Positions 17,987 to 27,640 are shown, counted from the stretch's first letter. The stretch: DNA of 64,000 nucleotides from Bifidobacterium phasiani (GCF_019331775.1 NZ_JAHBBD010000009.1:27244-91243), one strand, 5' to 3'. Numbers and translations: made by a program. Notes: a model not told the origin generated them from the letters alone.

Positions 17987-19570
17987 TCACGCGGGGATCG
18001 GCATGACGATTGCGAGCGAGAATACTTGGTCGTCCGTCCCGATGGTCATCTCGCCGCCGTACTTCGCGACCTGCCGCGCGATCGAGCGCATGCCGAAGCC
18101 GTGGAACCGCCGGTCGCCCTTGTCGGTGACGGGCAGGCCGTCGCGGAGGCGCACCTCGCCGGCGTAGTAGTTCTCCTCCTCGATGTGCAGCAGCTGTCCG
18201 CGCGCGGCGAGCGTGAACGTGATCTGCCGGTCGTCGGGGTCGGGCAGCAACACGACCGCCTCGATCGCGTTGTCGAGGATGTTGCCGAACAGCGCGTACA
18301 CGTCGGATCGTTCCATGAATGCGATGGCCGAGCCGTCCGCCATCGCGGCGAGCGTGATGCCGTGCGCGGCGCAGTACAGGCTCTTCTCCGTCAGCAGCGT
18401 GTCGAGCGCATCGTCGCCGGTGTTGAAGATCGAATCGTAGACGCGGATGGAGTTCTCCATCTGCTCGATGGCCTGCAGCGGAATCCCGGGCAGTCGCGGC
18501 GCCGGAGCCGCGCGGTCCGCGTCCCGACCGTCGCCCGTGTTCAGGCCCGCACCGCCACCCGCGGGGTCCGCGGCCGCATCGTCCGAACATCCGGGCAGGC
18601 GCATGCACGTACCAGGCCCCGCCGGCGCCGCACCCGAACCCGCGTCGGCGCCCGCCGCGTACGCGCCGGTCGTCTGCAGCTCCCGCACCGTGCGCCGCAG
18701 CGAGGCGAGGTTCCTGCGCACGTCGTGGAACTTGGTGTTCACCAGCTCGATGTTCTCTCGGCTCATCTCGTAATGCCGCTCCTTGAGCGCGTCGATCTGC
18801 CGGATGGTGGCCAGGTCGCCGGCGAGCCGGTCGATGTTCGACGCCATGACGAGGATGGCGAACGCGAGCAGGCTGCAGATGCCGTCGTACAGATAGCACA
18901 TCGCCTGTCCCCGCCGGGCCAGCGACCCATCGGCGATGAGCTCGGAGATGATGAAGTTGAACAGCACCACGAACGTCAGCACGCCGATGGCGAACGCGAC
19001 GCGGGCCGGCGCGTTGCGGATGCGCTCGCCGTCGATCTCGAAGCGCCGCCCGATGGCGAGCCATGCGGCCGCGTAGACCGCCGCGAACACGGCCGCGCGG
19101 ACCGGCAGCAGCGACAGGTCGTAGATGTACCGTTCGTCGCCGGACAGGGTCTGCGCCGCGCGGATCATCGCGAAGCCGAAATGCTGGACCGAGTAGCCCA
19201 TCGCCACGACGATGAGCGATTCGAGCCAGGCCGTCGCGAACGCCCAGCGCACGAGCGCGGCGAGCAGCGTTGCGTACAACAGGAACGCGACGTTGCGCAT
19301 CGCGAAACCGCCCGCGGCGATCGCCGGCGCCCCGACCAGCGCGGTCGCCGAACCGACGAGACGGACGTGCCACAGCCACCGCAGCAGTCCGTGGGCGCAG
19401 CTGACGGCGAGCAGGATGGCGCAGGACGCGGCCAGTCGGCGGGTGTGCCGCCGGTCGAAACGCCGGGTGAACAGCAGCGTGCCGACGGTGAGCTCGAATA
19501 GGAACGGCAGGTAGTACAGCAGGTTCGCCGGATTGAATGGCGAGCCGGTGACGATGGCGGATGATGGCAT
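17987..19570 (-). CDS. Sensor histidine kinase, AgrC/GHKL type
   Basis: A 527-residue membrane kinase paired with the LytTR regulator encoded just upstream on the minus strand. The first 240 residues hold about six or seven helices without a recognisable extracellular domain. A cytoplasmic helix leads to NTKFHDVRRNLASLRR, where His282 fits the phosphoacceptor of AgrC-type kinases (usual form KYHDFKHQ). The C-terminal ATPase domain shows the N box GNILDNAIEAV and G box FHGFGMRSIARQVAKYGG. Odd: about 70 residues of low-complexity Ala/Gly/Asp sequence (residues 301-370) separate the His helix from the ATPase domain. AgrC-like kinases often sense peptides; the ligand is unknown. It is separated by 138 nt from the regulator gene. 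Confidence 0.85.
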   Translation of the reverse strand: MPSSAIVTGSPFNPANLLYYLPFLFELTVGTLLFTRRFDRRHTRRLAASCAILLAVSCAHGLLRWLWHVRLVGSATALVGAPAIAAGGFAMRNVAFLLYATLLAALVRWAFATAWLESLIVVAMGYSVQHFGFAMIRAAQTLSGDERYIYDLSLLPVRAAVFAAVYAAAWLAIGRRFEIDGERIRNAPARVAFAIGVLTFVVLFNFIISELIADGSLARRGQAMCYLYDGICSLLAFAILVMASNIDRLAGDLATIRQIDALKERHYEMSRENIELVNTKFHDVRRNLASLRRTVRELQTTGAYAAGADAGSGAAPAGPGTCMRLPGCSDDAAADPAGGGAGLNTGDGRDADRAAPAPRLPGIPLQAIEQMENSIRVYDSIFNTGDDALDTLLTEKSLYCAAHGITLAAMADGSAIAFMERSDVYALFGNILDNAIEAVVLLPDPDDRQITFTLAARGQLLHIEEENYYAGEVRLRDGLPVTDKGDRRFHGFGMRSIARQVAKYGGEMTIGTDDQVFSLAIVMPIPA

Positions 19571-19708
19571 GGTGACGGTCCTGACGATGACGACGGTGCG
19601 GAGGTGCGGCGGAACGGCCGGGGCTGGTTTGGCGAACGGGGACGCCGCGGAAGGCGGTCCGCCCCGCGCTGTCGGCGGCGCGGGGGCCGCGAGGCGGCGC
19701 GCCGGCCG

Positions 19709-20497
19709 CTATGGTGCCCCGAGATCCGGTCCGTGGCGTCCGCGGGCCGTGCGCGCGGTGCCGTAGTAGCGGCTGAGCGCCTCGAGCAGCGGTTTCTTGC
19801 GCGACCGGGAGACCGACAGACGTTCGCCGTCGACGGTCACGACGGATCCGTCCATCGCGTCCACCCAGTCGAGGTTGACCAGGCAGTAGCGGTTCGACGC
19901 GACGAAATGGTGGGGCGTCAGCAGTTCGGCGGCGGCCTTCAGCGTGCCCCAGTCCTTCCATATGCCGTTGCCGGCGTGATAGAGGAGGCTGTGGCCCAGC
20001 ACCTCCACGTAGCGGATGTCGTTGGAATCGAGGAACACCATGTGGTCGTCGGAGGCGATCGGCACGGTCACGCCCTCTCGGGAGCGCGCGATGCGCACGG
20101 CCTTGCGCATGTTGAGCGCGAATCCCCGGTACCGCAGCGGCTTGACGAGATAACCGACCGCGTCCACGTCGTACCCGACGGTGGCGTACTGCGCCATCTT
20201 GGTCGTGAACAGGATTACGGCGCCGATGCCGCGCGCCCGCAGCCGTCGTGCGGTCTCCAGGCCGTCGATGCCGGGCATCTCGATGTCGAGCAGGAGGATG
20301 TCGTACGGTCTGCGGGCCGAGTCGTCGCAGTCGCCGAGCAGCGCCATGCCGTCGGCGTAGCGGGCGACGTCCCATGCGGGCGGGTCGCCGTCGCGTCCGT
20401 CGGCGCGTTCCTCCCGGAAATACCGTTCGACCATCGCCTCGGTGGTGTCGCCGTCGGCGGGGTCGTCGTCGACGACGGCTATCGAAACCTTACGCAT
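19709..20497 (-). CDS. LytTR-family response regulator
   Basis: DNA-binding partner of the AgrC-like kinase. In 262 residues: receiver domain with acidic pocket VVDDDP (residues 8-13), phosphoacceptor Asp71 in YDILLLDIEMPG, FTTK and the conserved Lys119 in YLVKPL. A LytTR domain follows from about residue 140 (MVFLDSNDIRYVEVLGHSLL, then HHFVASNRYCLVNLDWVD and RLSVSRSRKK). LytTR domains bind direct repeats upstream of target promoters. The ATG at 20497 has no ribosome binding site but TACAAT lies 6 nt before it, so it may be leaderless. It is divergent from the GH3 gene, 228 nt away, a natural candidate target. Confidence 0.9.
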   Translation of the reverse strand: MRKVSIAVVDDDPADGDTTEAMVERYFREERADGRDGDPPAWDVARYADGMALLGDCDDSARRPYDILLLDIEMPGIDGLETARRLRARGIGAVILFTTKMAQYATVGYDVDAVGYLVKPLRYRGFALNMRKAVRIARSREGVTVPIASDDHMVFLDSNDIRYVEVLGHSLLYHAGNGIWKDWGTLKAAAELLTPHHFVASNRYCLVNLDWVDAMDGSVVTVDGERLSVSRSRKKPLLEALSRYYGTARTARGRHGPDLGAP

Positions 20498-20725
20498 ATC
20501 GGCATTGTATCCGTTGCTCCGGCTCCGTCGGCGCGCCCCGCGCGACCGTTCGTGCGACCACGGGCGCAGCTCGTGAAAAAACCCTCGGACGATGGGTTTG
20601 AGGCCCGTAGCCTTGGGGCGAGACGGTCTTCCGTCCGTCACGGGCGATGGTCGGCGGGCGGTCCGTCGGCCGCGGCGGCGTCGGTGCCGCGGCGGTGCGA
20701 AATCACATGACAGGAGGAGAGAAAC

Positions 20726-23659
20726 ATGATCGGCATCAACATTGCCGATGTCATCAACGTGCTCGCGTCGTTGCGTACGCAGTTGATCGTCATCGGCGTG
20801 GCGCTCGGCGTGGCGCTCGTCGTCACGGCGGCGGTGAATCGGCGAACCGTGGCGGACAAGGCGGTGCGCAAGCTCGTGCACGCCGAGGTGTGGATCGCCG
20901 CGGCGGTCGCCGCGATCGTGGCCGTCAGCATGATGCTGTTCGGCCCGCTGAGCACCACGTTGTCGCTGCTGAGCGGCGGCGGCCAGCTGAGCCAGCAGAC
21001 GATGGACCGCGCCAACGAGCTGGCCGGGGACATCCAGCGCGAGGGCATCGTGATGCTCGAGAACGACGGCGGCATGCTGCCGCTGACCGGCACCGACGCG
21101 ATCAACGTGTTCGGCTGGGCGTCGACCAACCCGATCTACGGCGGCGTCGGCTCGGGCTCGCTCAACGACCAGTACCCGATGACCTCGATTCTCGAGGGAC
21201 TCAACGACGCGGGCTTCGAGACGAACGACGAGCTGGCCGATTTCTACGCCGGGTACGCCGCCGAGCGTCCGACCGTCAGCATCTTCAGCCAGGACTGGAC
21301 GCTGCCCGAACCGCCGGCGGCCACCTATCCCGATGATCTGATCGCCGACGCGAAGGACTTCTCCGACACCGCGATGATCGTCATCTCCCGATCCGGCGGC
21401 GAGGGCGCCGACCTGCCCGAGCGCATGGGCGACATCCCGCAGGCCGGCCCCGACGCCGAGGCGACCGAGATCGGCGACACGTCGAACGCCGAGGCCGGGC
21501 AGATGCAGAACGACGTCATCTACCGCAACAACTCGAACGACTATGACGACTTCGAGGACGATCAGGGCTACCTGACGCTTTCGAAGAGCGAACGGGACAT
21601 GGTCGACCTGGTGGCCTCGAACTTCGACGATGTCGTCCTGGTGTACAACGGCGCGAACACCTTCGACCTGAGCTTCGTGGACGAGTATCCGCAGATCCGG
21701 TCGGTGCTGTGGTGCCCGCCGGCGGGGCAGGTCGGCTTCGAGGCGCTCGGCGAGGTCGTCTCCGGCGCGGTCAACCCCTCGGGCAGGACCACCGACACCT
21801 TCGTGCGCGACTTCTCGCTGGCGCCGTGGTACCGCAACATCGGCGACTTCACCTACGACAACATGGACGAATTCGGCGCGTCGTCGTTCACCGGCACCAG
21901 TTTGCCGACGTTCGTGAACTACGTGGAGGGCATCTACGTCGGCTACCGCTACTACGAGACGGCGGCGGACGAGGGCGCGATCGACTATGAGGCGACCGTG
22001 CAGTACCCGTTCGGCTACGGCCTGAGCTACACGACGTTCGACCAGGAGATGGGCGACGTGACGTACGCGGACGGCACGGTGTCGTTCGACGTGACGGTGA
22101 CGAACACGGGTGACGTGGCGGGCAAGGACGTCGTCGAGGTGTACTACAACCCGCCGTACGTCAACGGCGGCATCGAGAAGGCCAGCGCGAACCTGGTCGC
22201 GTTCGACAAGACCGACCTGTTGGAGCCGGGCGAGTCCCAGACCGTGACCATCGAGTTCGAGGACGACGACATGGCGTCCTACGATTATGAGGATGCGAAG
22301 GCGTGGGTGCTGGAGGCCGGCGACTACCAGGTCTCGATCAACTCCGACTCGCATAACGAGATCGCGTCCGCCACGGTGACCGTGCCGGAGACCGTCACCT
22401 ACGACTCGGAGGACAACACGCACGACGGCGACGTCGTCCCGGCCACCAACGTGTTCGACGACGCCGAGGGCGACGTGACCTACCTGTCGCGCGCGGACGG
22501 CTTCGCGAACTACGACGAGGCCACCGCGGCCCCCGCCTCGATGTCGATGGGCGACGAGTACAAGGCGACGTTCGTCAACACCTCGAACTACGAGAACGAG
22601 AACGACGACTCGGACGAGATGCCGACCACCGGCGCCGACAACGGCGTCGATCTGTACCAGCTGTATGGCAGGGACTACGACGACCCGCTGTGGGACGATC
22701 TGCTCGACGAGCTGACCGTGAACGACATGGACAACCTGATCGCGACCGCCGGCTACAACAACGCCGCCGTTGCGTCGATCGGCAAGCCGCAGCAGTCCGA
22801 TGTGGACGGCCCGGCCGCGCTGAACAACAACTTCACCGGCGTCGGCTCGATCGGCCTGCCGTCCAGCGTGTCCGTGGCGAACACGTTCCATGCCGGCCTG
22901 GCCACCGAATACGGCGAGATGATCGGCGACATGGCGCACGAGATGAACGTGACCGGCTGGTACGCCCCGGCCATGAACCTGCATCGCTCCGCCTACGCCG
23001 GCCGCTGCTTCGAATACTTCTCCGAGGACCCGCTGCTCTCCGGCGTGATGGCCGGCAACGAAGCGGCCGGCTCCATGTCGAAGGGCGTGTACGCCTACAT
23101 CAAGCACTTCGCCCTGAACGACCAGGAGACCAACCGCAACTCGATGATCTGCACCTGGTCGAACGAGCAGGCGATCCGCGAGATCTACCTCAGGCCCTTC
23201 GAGATCGCGATCAAGACCAGCGGCAGCACGGCCGTGATGAGCTCCTACAACTACATCGGCACGCGCTACGCCGGGGCCCACCCGGGCCTGCTCAACACGG
23301 TGCTGCGCGACGAATGGGGCTTCCGCGGCTCGGTGCTCACCGACTACTTCGGCGGCCTCGGCTACCAAGTGGCTGACCAGATCATCCGCAACGGCGGCGA
23401 CTCGATGCTCGCCACCACGGACACCACCAATCACGTGACCGACCGTTCGGCCACGTCGGTCATCGCGATGCGCAACGCCTCGCACAACATCCTGTACATG
23501 GCGGTGAACAGCTGGATCTACGAGGACGGCCAGCCCGAAATCGCGACCCCGACCTGGCAGTACGTGTACTACGTCGCGGTCGGCGTGCTCGCTGTGCTGC
23601 TGGTCGTCGCCGAAGTCGTCGCGATCCGCCGCTTCCTGCGGAGGCGGGCCGCCCGCTGA
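20726..23659 (+). CDS. Membrane-anchored glycoside hydrolase family 3 with circularly permuted domains
   Basis: Predicted cell-surface beta-glycosidase of 977 residues. Two N-terminal helices (about residues 14-35 and 53-75) and one near the C terminus (YVYYVAVGVLAVLLVVAEVV) anchor it. Normal GH3 order is TIM barrel, alpha/beta sandwich, fibronectin-like domain. Here the sandwich comes first (GIVMLENDGGMLPL; likely acid/base Glu226 in SRSGGEGADLPE), then the FnIII-like domain (VSFDVTVTNTGDVAGKDVVE, from about residue 452), and the TIM barrel last (SDVDGPAALN, CFEYFSEDPLLSG, YIKHFALNDQETNR with Lys793-His794, and nucleophile Asp873 in GSVLTDYFGG). All catalytic blocks are present, so it is probably active. 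Substrate unknown. ATG 20726 follows AGGAGAG. It is divergent from the two-component genes. Confidence 0.9.
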   Translation: MIGINIADVINVLASLRTQLIVIGVALGVALVVTAAVNRRTVADKAVRKLVHAEVWIAAAVAAIVAVSMMLFGPLSTTLSLLSGGGQLSQQTMDRANELAGDIQREGIVMLENDGGMLPLTGTDAINVFGWASTNPIYGGVGSGSLNDQYPMTSILEGLNDAGFETNDELADFYAGYAAERPTVSIFSQDWTLPEPPAATYPDDLIADAKDFSDTAMIVISRSGGEGADLPERMGDIPQAGPDAEATEIGDTSNAEAGQMQNDVIYRNNSNDYDDFEDDQGYLTLSKSERDMVDLVASNFDDVVLVYNGANTFDLSFVDEYPQIRSVLWCPPAGQVGFEALGEVVSGAVNPSGRTTDTFVRDFSLAPWYRNIGDFTYDNMDEFGASSFTGTSLPTFVNYVEGIYVGYRYYETAADEGAIDYEATVQYPFGYGLSYTTFDQEMGDVTYADGTVSFDVTVTNTGDVAGKDVVEVYYNPPYVNGGIEKASANLVAFDKTDLLEPGESQTVTIEFEDDDMASYDYEDAKAWVLEAGDYQVSINSDSHNEIASATVTVPETVTYDSEDNTHDGDVVPATNVFDDAEGDVTYLSRADGFANYDEATAAPASMSMGDEYKATFVNTSNYENENDDSDEMPTTGADNGVDLYQLYGRDYDDPLWDDLLDELTVNDMDNLIATAGYNNAAVASIGKPQQSDVDGPAALNNNFTGVGSIGLPSSVSVANTFHAGLATEYGEMIGDMAHEMNVTGWYAPAMNLHRSAYAGRCFEYFSEDPLLSGVMAGNEAAGSMSKGVYAYIKHFALNDQETNRNSMICTWSNEQAIREIYLRPFEIAIKTSGSTAVMSSYNYIGTRYAGAHPGLLNTVLRDEWGFRGSVLTDYFGGLGYQVADQIIRNGGDSMLATTDTTNHVTDRSATSVIAMRNASHNILYMAVNSWIYEDGQPEIATPTWQYVYYVAVGVLAVLLVVAEVVAIRRFLRRRAAR

Positions 23660-24116
23660 CGCCGTCCGCGGCGCTCCGACCCACCTTCGGCCGCCGCCGA
23701 TGCCCCGGACCATGCCCGCCTGAGGCGGCGCGCGGTCCGCGGCGGCGGCCGATCCCCCTCCCGGCGGGGAACCGTGCCAACGGTTCCCCGCCGTCGCGTT
23801 CCCCGCCGTCCCGGCGCCGCGCGACGCGCCGGCTTTGGCCCGCCAACGATGCCGCAAATCGAACATCAGGCGAACGGATGGCAAAAAATGTGCCATACTT
23901 AGCAATGGTGGCTCTGCACGCCACCGACCAGCCTGAAGATGGCGTCGATCCCCTCGCGTGCCTATTCCGCGAGCGCCGGTGTCCGCCATCGTGCAGCGAA
24001 GACTTTTGCAAGGGTGCCTCGGCGGGCGCGGAAGGCGCGGCCACGGTGAGAGCGTGGTGTGACAGCCGTGCGGGGCCAGGACAGGCGATGCGGTGCAGCG
24101 CGTCGCAAGGAGCATT
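23660..24116 (+). other. Region between the GH3 gene and RNase E/G
   Basis: No gene. The first part holds two hairpins: a 13-bp stem TCGGCCGCCGCCG / CGGCGGCGGCCGA (23687-23699 and 23740-23752), then the terminator at 23762-23793. The rest is a plausible long leader of the RNase E/G mRNA; a -10-like CATACT lies near 23893, more than 200 nt before the start codon. Confidence 0.4.
23762..23793 (+). terminator. Terminator hairpin after the GH3 gene
   Basis: Perfect 14-bp stem CGGCGGGGAACCGT / ACGGTTCCCCGCCG around the tetraloop GCCA. No U-tract, but strong GC-rich hairpins of this kind are usual in high-GC actinobacteria. Confidence 0.65.
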
Positions 24117-26837
24117 GTGCCCAGAGAGAATCATGAGGGCTTCGGCGAGACCGAAGCCGTTGACCAGGTCATGTCCGAATCATCGTCGGCGAATGCGTCG
24201 TCCGGCGAGCCGGCCCCGGTGCGCCGTCGCCGCGGCGGCCGCCGCGTGACCCGCGGGGCCGGTGCCGCCGGCGCCGCCGTCGCGCTGAAGGTCGAGGACC
24301 ATTCGATGCCGCTGTTCGAGGAGCCGCATCTGCCGTCGCGCGACCCCAAGCCGGCCGAGCCGTCGGCCGCCGGGCCCGAGGCGGATGCCGCGCCGCGCCG
24401 CACGCGCCGCCGTCGCGCCGCGTCCCCGGAACCGGAGCGGGCCGCGAACTCGCCGTTCGAGGAGCCGTCGACCGCCGAGCGCGCGCTTGACGCGGTCGAG
24501 GCGCTGCCGGAGGGGCACGAGTCCCGCCGCCGCCCGCGTCCGATGACCTCGCTGTTGTTCCAGGAGCCGGTGCTGCCGGCGGCCCGCCCGCATGACGATG
24601 ACGACGATCGCGACGACGAGCGTGAGGAGGACCGCCCCTCGCGCCGTTCCCGCCGTCGCTCCCGCGGCCGTGACGAGCGTTCGGAGGCGCGTGACGAGCG
24701 CGCCGCCCATGACGACGAGGACCGCGACGAGCATGAGGACCGCGACGAGCGCGAGGAGCCGCAGCGCACGCGCGGCCGTTCCCGCCGCCGCGGCCGCGAC
24801 GAGGCGCGTGACGAGGATCGCGCCGGGCAGTCCGCCCGCAGCGCCGACGAGGACGGCGAGCCGGGCGACGACGACGATCGAGCCGACGGCGAGTCGCGCC
24901 GTTCGCGCCGTTCGCGCCGCCTGAACGCGCAGGAGCGCCGCGCCGCCGCCGAGGTGGAGCAGATCGAGGAGGACCTCGAGCTCGACGACATCACCTACCT
25001 GCCGATCGGCGAGGAGGAGCCCGCCGAGGAGGAGGCGCCGACCCGTTCGCGCCGCCGCCGTCGCTCGCGCTCCAAGGGCGAGGACCAGGGCGAGCAGCGC
25101 GCCGCCGAGGAGCCGCGCGACGAGGGCCGCGGCCATGAGGACGACGAGGAGGAGCAGACCGTCACGCGCCGCCGCCGTCGCCGCCGAGGCGGCTCGAAGT
25201 CGGCCGACGAGCCGGCGCAGGAGCAGCAGTCCGCCCGCCGCTCGCGCAAGCAGCAGTACATCGACGAGATCACCGACGTCGAGGGCTCGACTCGACTGGA
25301 GGCCAAGAAGCAGCGCCGCCGCGACAACCGCCGCGAGCGCAGCCGCCAGAACCAGATCATGGAGCAGGACTTCCTGGCGCGCCGCGAGCACGTCGAGCGT
25401 CTGATGGTCGTGCGCGAGCGCGGCCGCCACACGCAGATCTCGGTGATCGAGGACAACGTGCTCGTCGAGCACTACGTCTCCGACATCCAGGAGGTCGCCA
25501 CCGTCGGCAACATCTACCTCGGCCGCGTGCAGAACGTGCTGCCGAGCATGGAGGCCGCGTTCGTCGACATCGGCCAGGCCCGCAACGGCGTGCTGTACGC
25601 CGGCGAGGTGAACTGGGACGCCACGCGCCTGGAGGGCCAGCCGCGGCGCATCGAGCTGGCGTTCCGCTCGGGCGACCCGGTGCTCGTGCAGGTCACCAAG
25701 GACCCGATCGGCCACAAGGGCGCCCGCCTGACCTCGCAGGTCACGCTGGCCGGCCGCTTCCTGGTGCTGGTGCCGTCCGGCGGCATGACCGGCGTGAGCC
25801 GCAAGCTCTCCGAGCGCGAGCGCAGCCGCCTCAAGGGCATCGTCTCCAAGATCGCCCCGAAGGACATGGGCGTGATCATCCGCACCGCGGCCGAGGGCGC
25901 CTCCGAGGAGGCCATCGTCAAGGACCTCGAGAACCTCGTGCACCAGTGGGAGCGCATCACCGCCAAGCGCGACGAGTTCCTGCACGGCAAGCGCCCGAAG
26001 CTGCTGCAGGGCGAGCCGGACGTGGCGATCCGCGTCGTGCGCGACATCTTCAACGACGACTTCAGCAAGATGATCGTCGAGGGCGACAAGGTGTACGCGC
26101 GCATCGAGGAGTACCTCGACACGATGGCCCCCGACCTCAAGGACAAGGTGGAGAAGTGGGACCCGGCCGAGCACGGCGGCAAGGACGTGTTCGACAAGTG
26201 GCAGATCGACTCCCAGCTGCGCAAGGGCATGGAGCGCCAGGTCTACCTGCCGTCGGGCGGCTCGATCGTCATCGACCGCACCGAGGCGATGACCACGATC
26301 GACGTGAACACGGGCCGGTTCATCGGCCGCGGCAAGAGCCTGGAGGAGACGGTGACCCGCTGCAACCTCGAGGCCTCGGAGGAGATCGCCCGCCAGCTGC
26401 GCCTGCGCGACATCGGCGGCATGGTGATGATCGACTACGTCGACATGGTCATGCCGGCGAACCGCGACCTGGTGCTGCGCCGTCTGGTCGAGTGCCTGGC
26501 GCGCGACCGCACCAAGCACCAGGTGGCCGAGGTCACCTCGCTGGGCCTGGTGCAGATGACGCGCAAGCGCATCGGCCAGGGGCTGGTCGAGGCGTTCTCG
26601 GAGGAGTGCCCGACCTGCAAGGGCCGCGGGTTCATCCTCCACGAGGAGCCGACCGTGTCCGCCGACTTCGACGACCCGTACGCGTTGAAGGGCGGCGACC
26701 CGTTCGTCAAGACGAACAAGCACGGCCAGGGCACCCAGCTGCAGGTGCCGCAGGGGTCCTCGCCCGACGTCAAGGCGAAGCTCGCGCAGATCGCCGCGGC
26801 GGCGGTGGCGGCGAACAACGCCGAGTCGGAGTCCTGA
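24117..26837 (+). CDS. rne: Ribonuclease E/G family endoribonuclease
   Basis: Endonuclease central to mRNA decay and stable RNA maturation. In 906 residues: about 400 N-terminal residues of Arg/Asp/Glu-rich low complexity (repeated DERD, RRSR and DDDDRDDE types). Then come the S1 domain (VGNIYLGRVQNVLPSMEAAFVDIG), the catalytic region with TTIDVNTGRF (Asp729) and MIDYVDM (Asp773), and the zinc-link CPTCKGRG (Cys831 onward). In E. coli RNase E the disordered scaffold is C-terminal; here it is N-terminal, as in other actinobacteria. GTG 24117 is chosen because CAAGGAG lies just upstream; an in-frame GTG at 24093 lacks a site. The leader is long. Confidence 0.92.
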   Translation: MPRENHEGFGETEAVDQVMSESSSANASSGEPAPVRRRRGGRRVTRGAGAAGAAVALKVEDHSMPLFEEPHLPSRDPKPAEPSAAGPEADAAPRRTRRRRAASPEPERAANSPFEEPSTAERALDAVEALPEGHESRRRPRPMTSLLFQEPVLPAARPHDDDDDRDDEREEDRPSRRSRRRSRGRDERSEARDERAAHDDEDRDEHEDRDEREEPQRTRGRSRRRGRDEARDEDRAGQSARSADEDGEPGDDDDRADGESRRSRRSRRLNAQERRAAAEVEQIEEDLELDDITYLPIGEEEPAEEEAPTRSRRRRRSRSKGEDQGEQRAAEEPRDEGRGHEDDEEEQTVTRRRRRRRGGSKSADEPAQEQQSARRSRKQQYIDEITDVEGSTRLEAKKQRRRDNRRERSRQNQIMEQDFLARREHVERLMVVRERGRHTQISVIEDNVLVEHYVSDIQEVATVGNIYLGRVQNVLPSMEAAFVDIGQARNGVLYAGEVNWDATRLEGQPRRIELAFRSGDPVLVQVTKDPIGHKGARLTSQVTLAGRFLVLVPSGGMTGVSRKLSERERSRLKGIVSKIAPKDMGVIIRTAAEGASEEAIVKDLENLVHQWERITAKRDEFLHGKRPKLLQGEPDVAIRVVRDIFNDDFSKMIVEGDKVYARIEEYLDTMAPDLKDKVEKWDPAEHGGKDVFDKWQIDSQLRKGMERQVYLPSGGSIVIDRTEAMTTIDVNTGRFIGRGKSLEETVTRCNLEASEEIARQLRLRDIGGMVMIDYVDMVMPANRDLVLRRLVECLARDRTKHQVAEVTSLGLVQMTRKRIGQGLVEAFSEECPTCKGRGFILHEEPTVSADFDDPYALKGGDPFVKTNKHGQGTQLQVPQGSSPDVKAKLAQIAAAAVAANNAESES

Positions 26838-26875
26838 CGCACGGCGTGTCGGGTTGACACGCGACGCGGGCGCAT

Positions 26876-26904
26876 TTGCGTTCGTACGCGGGTCGGTGTA
26901 AGTT
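26876..26904 (+). promoter_or_regulatory. Putative promoter of rplU-rpmA
   Basis: TTGCGT (26876-26881) and TAAGTT (26899-26904) are 17 nt apart, 76 nt before the rplU start. A TTGACA at 26854-26859 is too far from any -10 to belong to it. Confidence 0.4.
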
Positions 26905-26979
26905 AGATAGTCGGTGTCTGGCCGCCAGGCTTTTGCCGTGCCGGACAGAACGACTTTCCAAAACAGCAAGGAACGGATT

Positions 26980-27288
26980 ATGTACGCGATTGTGAAGGCC
27001 GGTGGCCATCAGGAGAAGGTCGAGGTCGGTGACGTCATCCTGGTCAACCGTCTCGATGCCAAGGTCGGCGATACCGTGGAGTTCCCGGTCGCCCTCGTGG
27101 TTGATGGTGCCAAGGTTGTCCTCGGCGCCAAGGATCTTGCCAACCTCTCCGTCAAGGCTGAGGTGCTGGACGATTCGGCCAAGGGTCCGAAGATCAACAT
27201 CATGAAGTACAAGAACAAGACCGGCGTGACCCGCCGCAAGGGCCACCGCCAGCCGCTGACCGCCGTCAGGATCACGGCGATCGCCTGA
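26980..27288 (+). CDS. rplU: 50S ribosomal protein L21
   Basis: Large-subunit ribosomal protein of 102 residues. The start [18 protein letters not shown], the middle [21 protein letters not shown] and the basic end [21 protein letters not shown] are the normal L21 blocks. ATG 26980 follows CAAGGAACGG. rpmA follows after 36 nt, the conserved rplU-rpmA pair, upstream of obg as in most bacteria. Confidence 0.98.
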   Translation: MYAIVKAGGHQEKVEVGDVILVNRLDAKVGDTVEFPVALVVDGAKVVLGAKDLANLSVKAEVLDDSAKGPKINIMKYKNKTGVTRRKGHRQPLTAVRITAIA

Positions 27289-27324
27289 GCTTTGCAGCTT
27301 AGCTAAGGACCGAAAGGAACAGAC

Positions 27325-27576
27325 ATGGCACACAAGAAGGGCGCTTCCAGCTCGCGCAACGGTCGCGATTCGAAGCCGCAGTACCTCGGCGTCAAGAAGT
27401 TCGGCGGCGAGGCCGTGGTCGCCGGCAACATCATCGTTCGCCAGCGCGGCACGAGCTTCCACCCGGGCCAGAACGTCGGCATGGGCAAGGACCACACCCT
27501 GTTCGCGCTGACCGACGGCAACGTCAAGTTCGGCGTGCGCCGCGACCGCAAGGTCGTCGACGTCGTGACCGCCTGA
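27325..27576 (+). CDS. rpmA: 50S ribosomal protein L27
   Basis: Peptidyl-transferase-centre protein of 83 residues. It begins [20 protein letters not shown] with no cleavable N-terminal extension of the Firmicutes type, then [20 protein letters not shown] and [19 protein letters not shown] precedes the ATG. A strong terminator follows 28 nt after the stop, so rplU-rpmA is a closed two-gene operon. Confidence 0.98.
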   Translation: MAHKKGASSSRNGRDSKPQYLGVKKFGGEAVVAGNIIVRQRGTSFHPGQNVGMGKDHTLFALTDGNVKFGVRRDRKVVDVVTA

Positions 27577-27604
27577 CCGGCGGCACGTCGGGATCGTTTT
27601 TTTC

Positions 27605-27640
27605 GGCCGCATCGCACCAGCTGTGCGATGCGGCCTTTCC
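27605..27640 (+). terminator. Rho-independent terminator after rpmA
   Basis: Perfect 13-bp stem GGCCGCATCGCAC / GTGCGATGCGGCC with loop CAGCT, followed by TTTCC. A run of seven T lies just upstream. Confidence 0.85.

Noticed and set aside
20498..24115. Upstream extension of the response-regulator frame to more than 1,400 codons
   Set aside because: It would run antisense through the whole GH3 gene; the receiver domain begins at the ATG at 20497.
26854..26859. TTGACA as the -35 of rplU
   Set aside because: The nearest acceptable -10 is 39 nt away, far outside the normal spacing.
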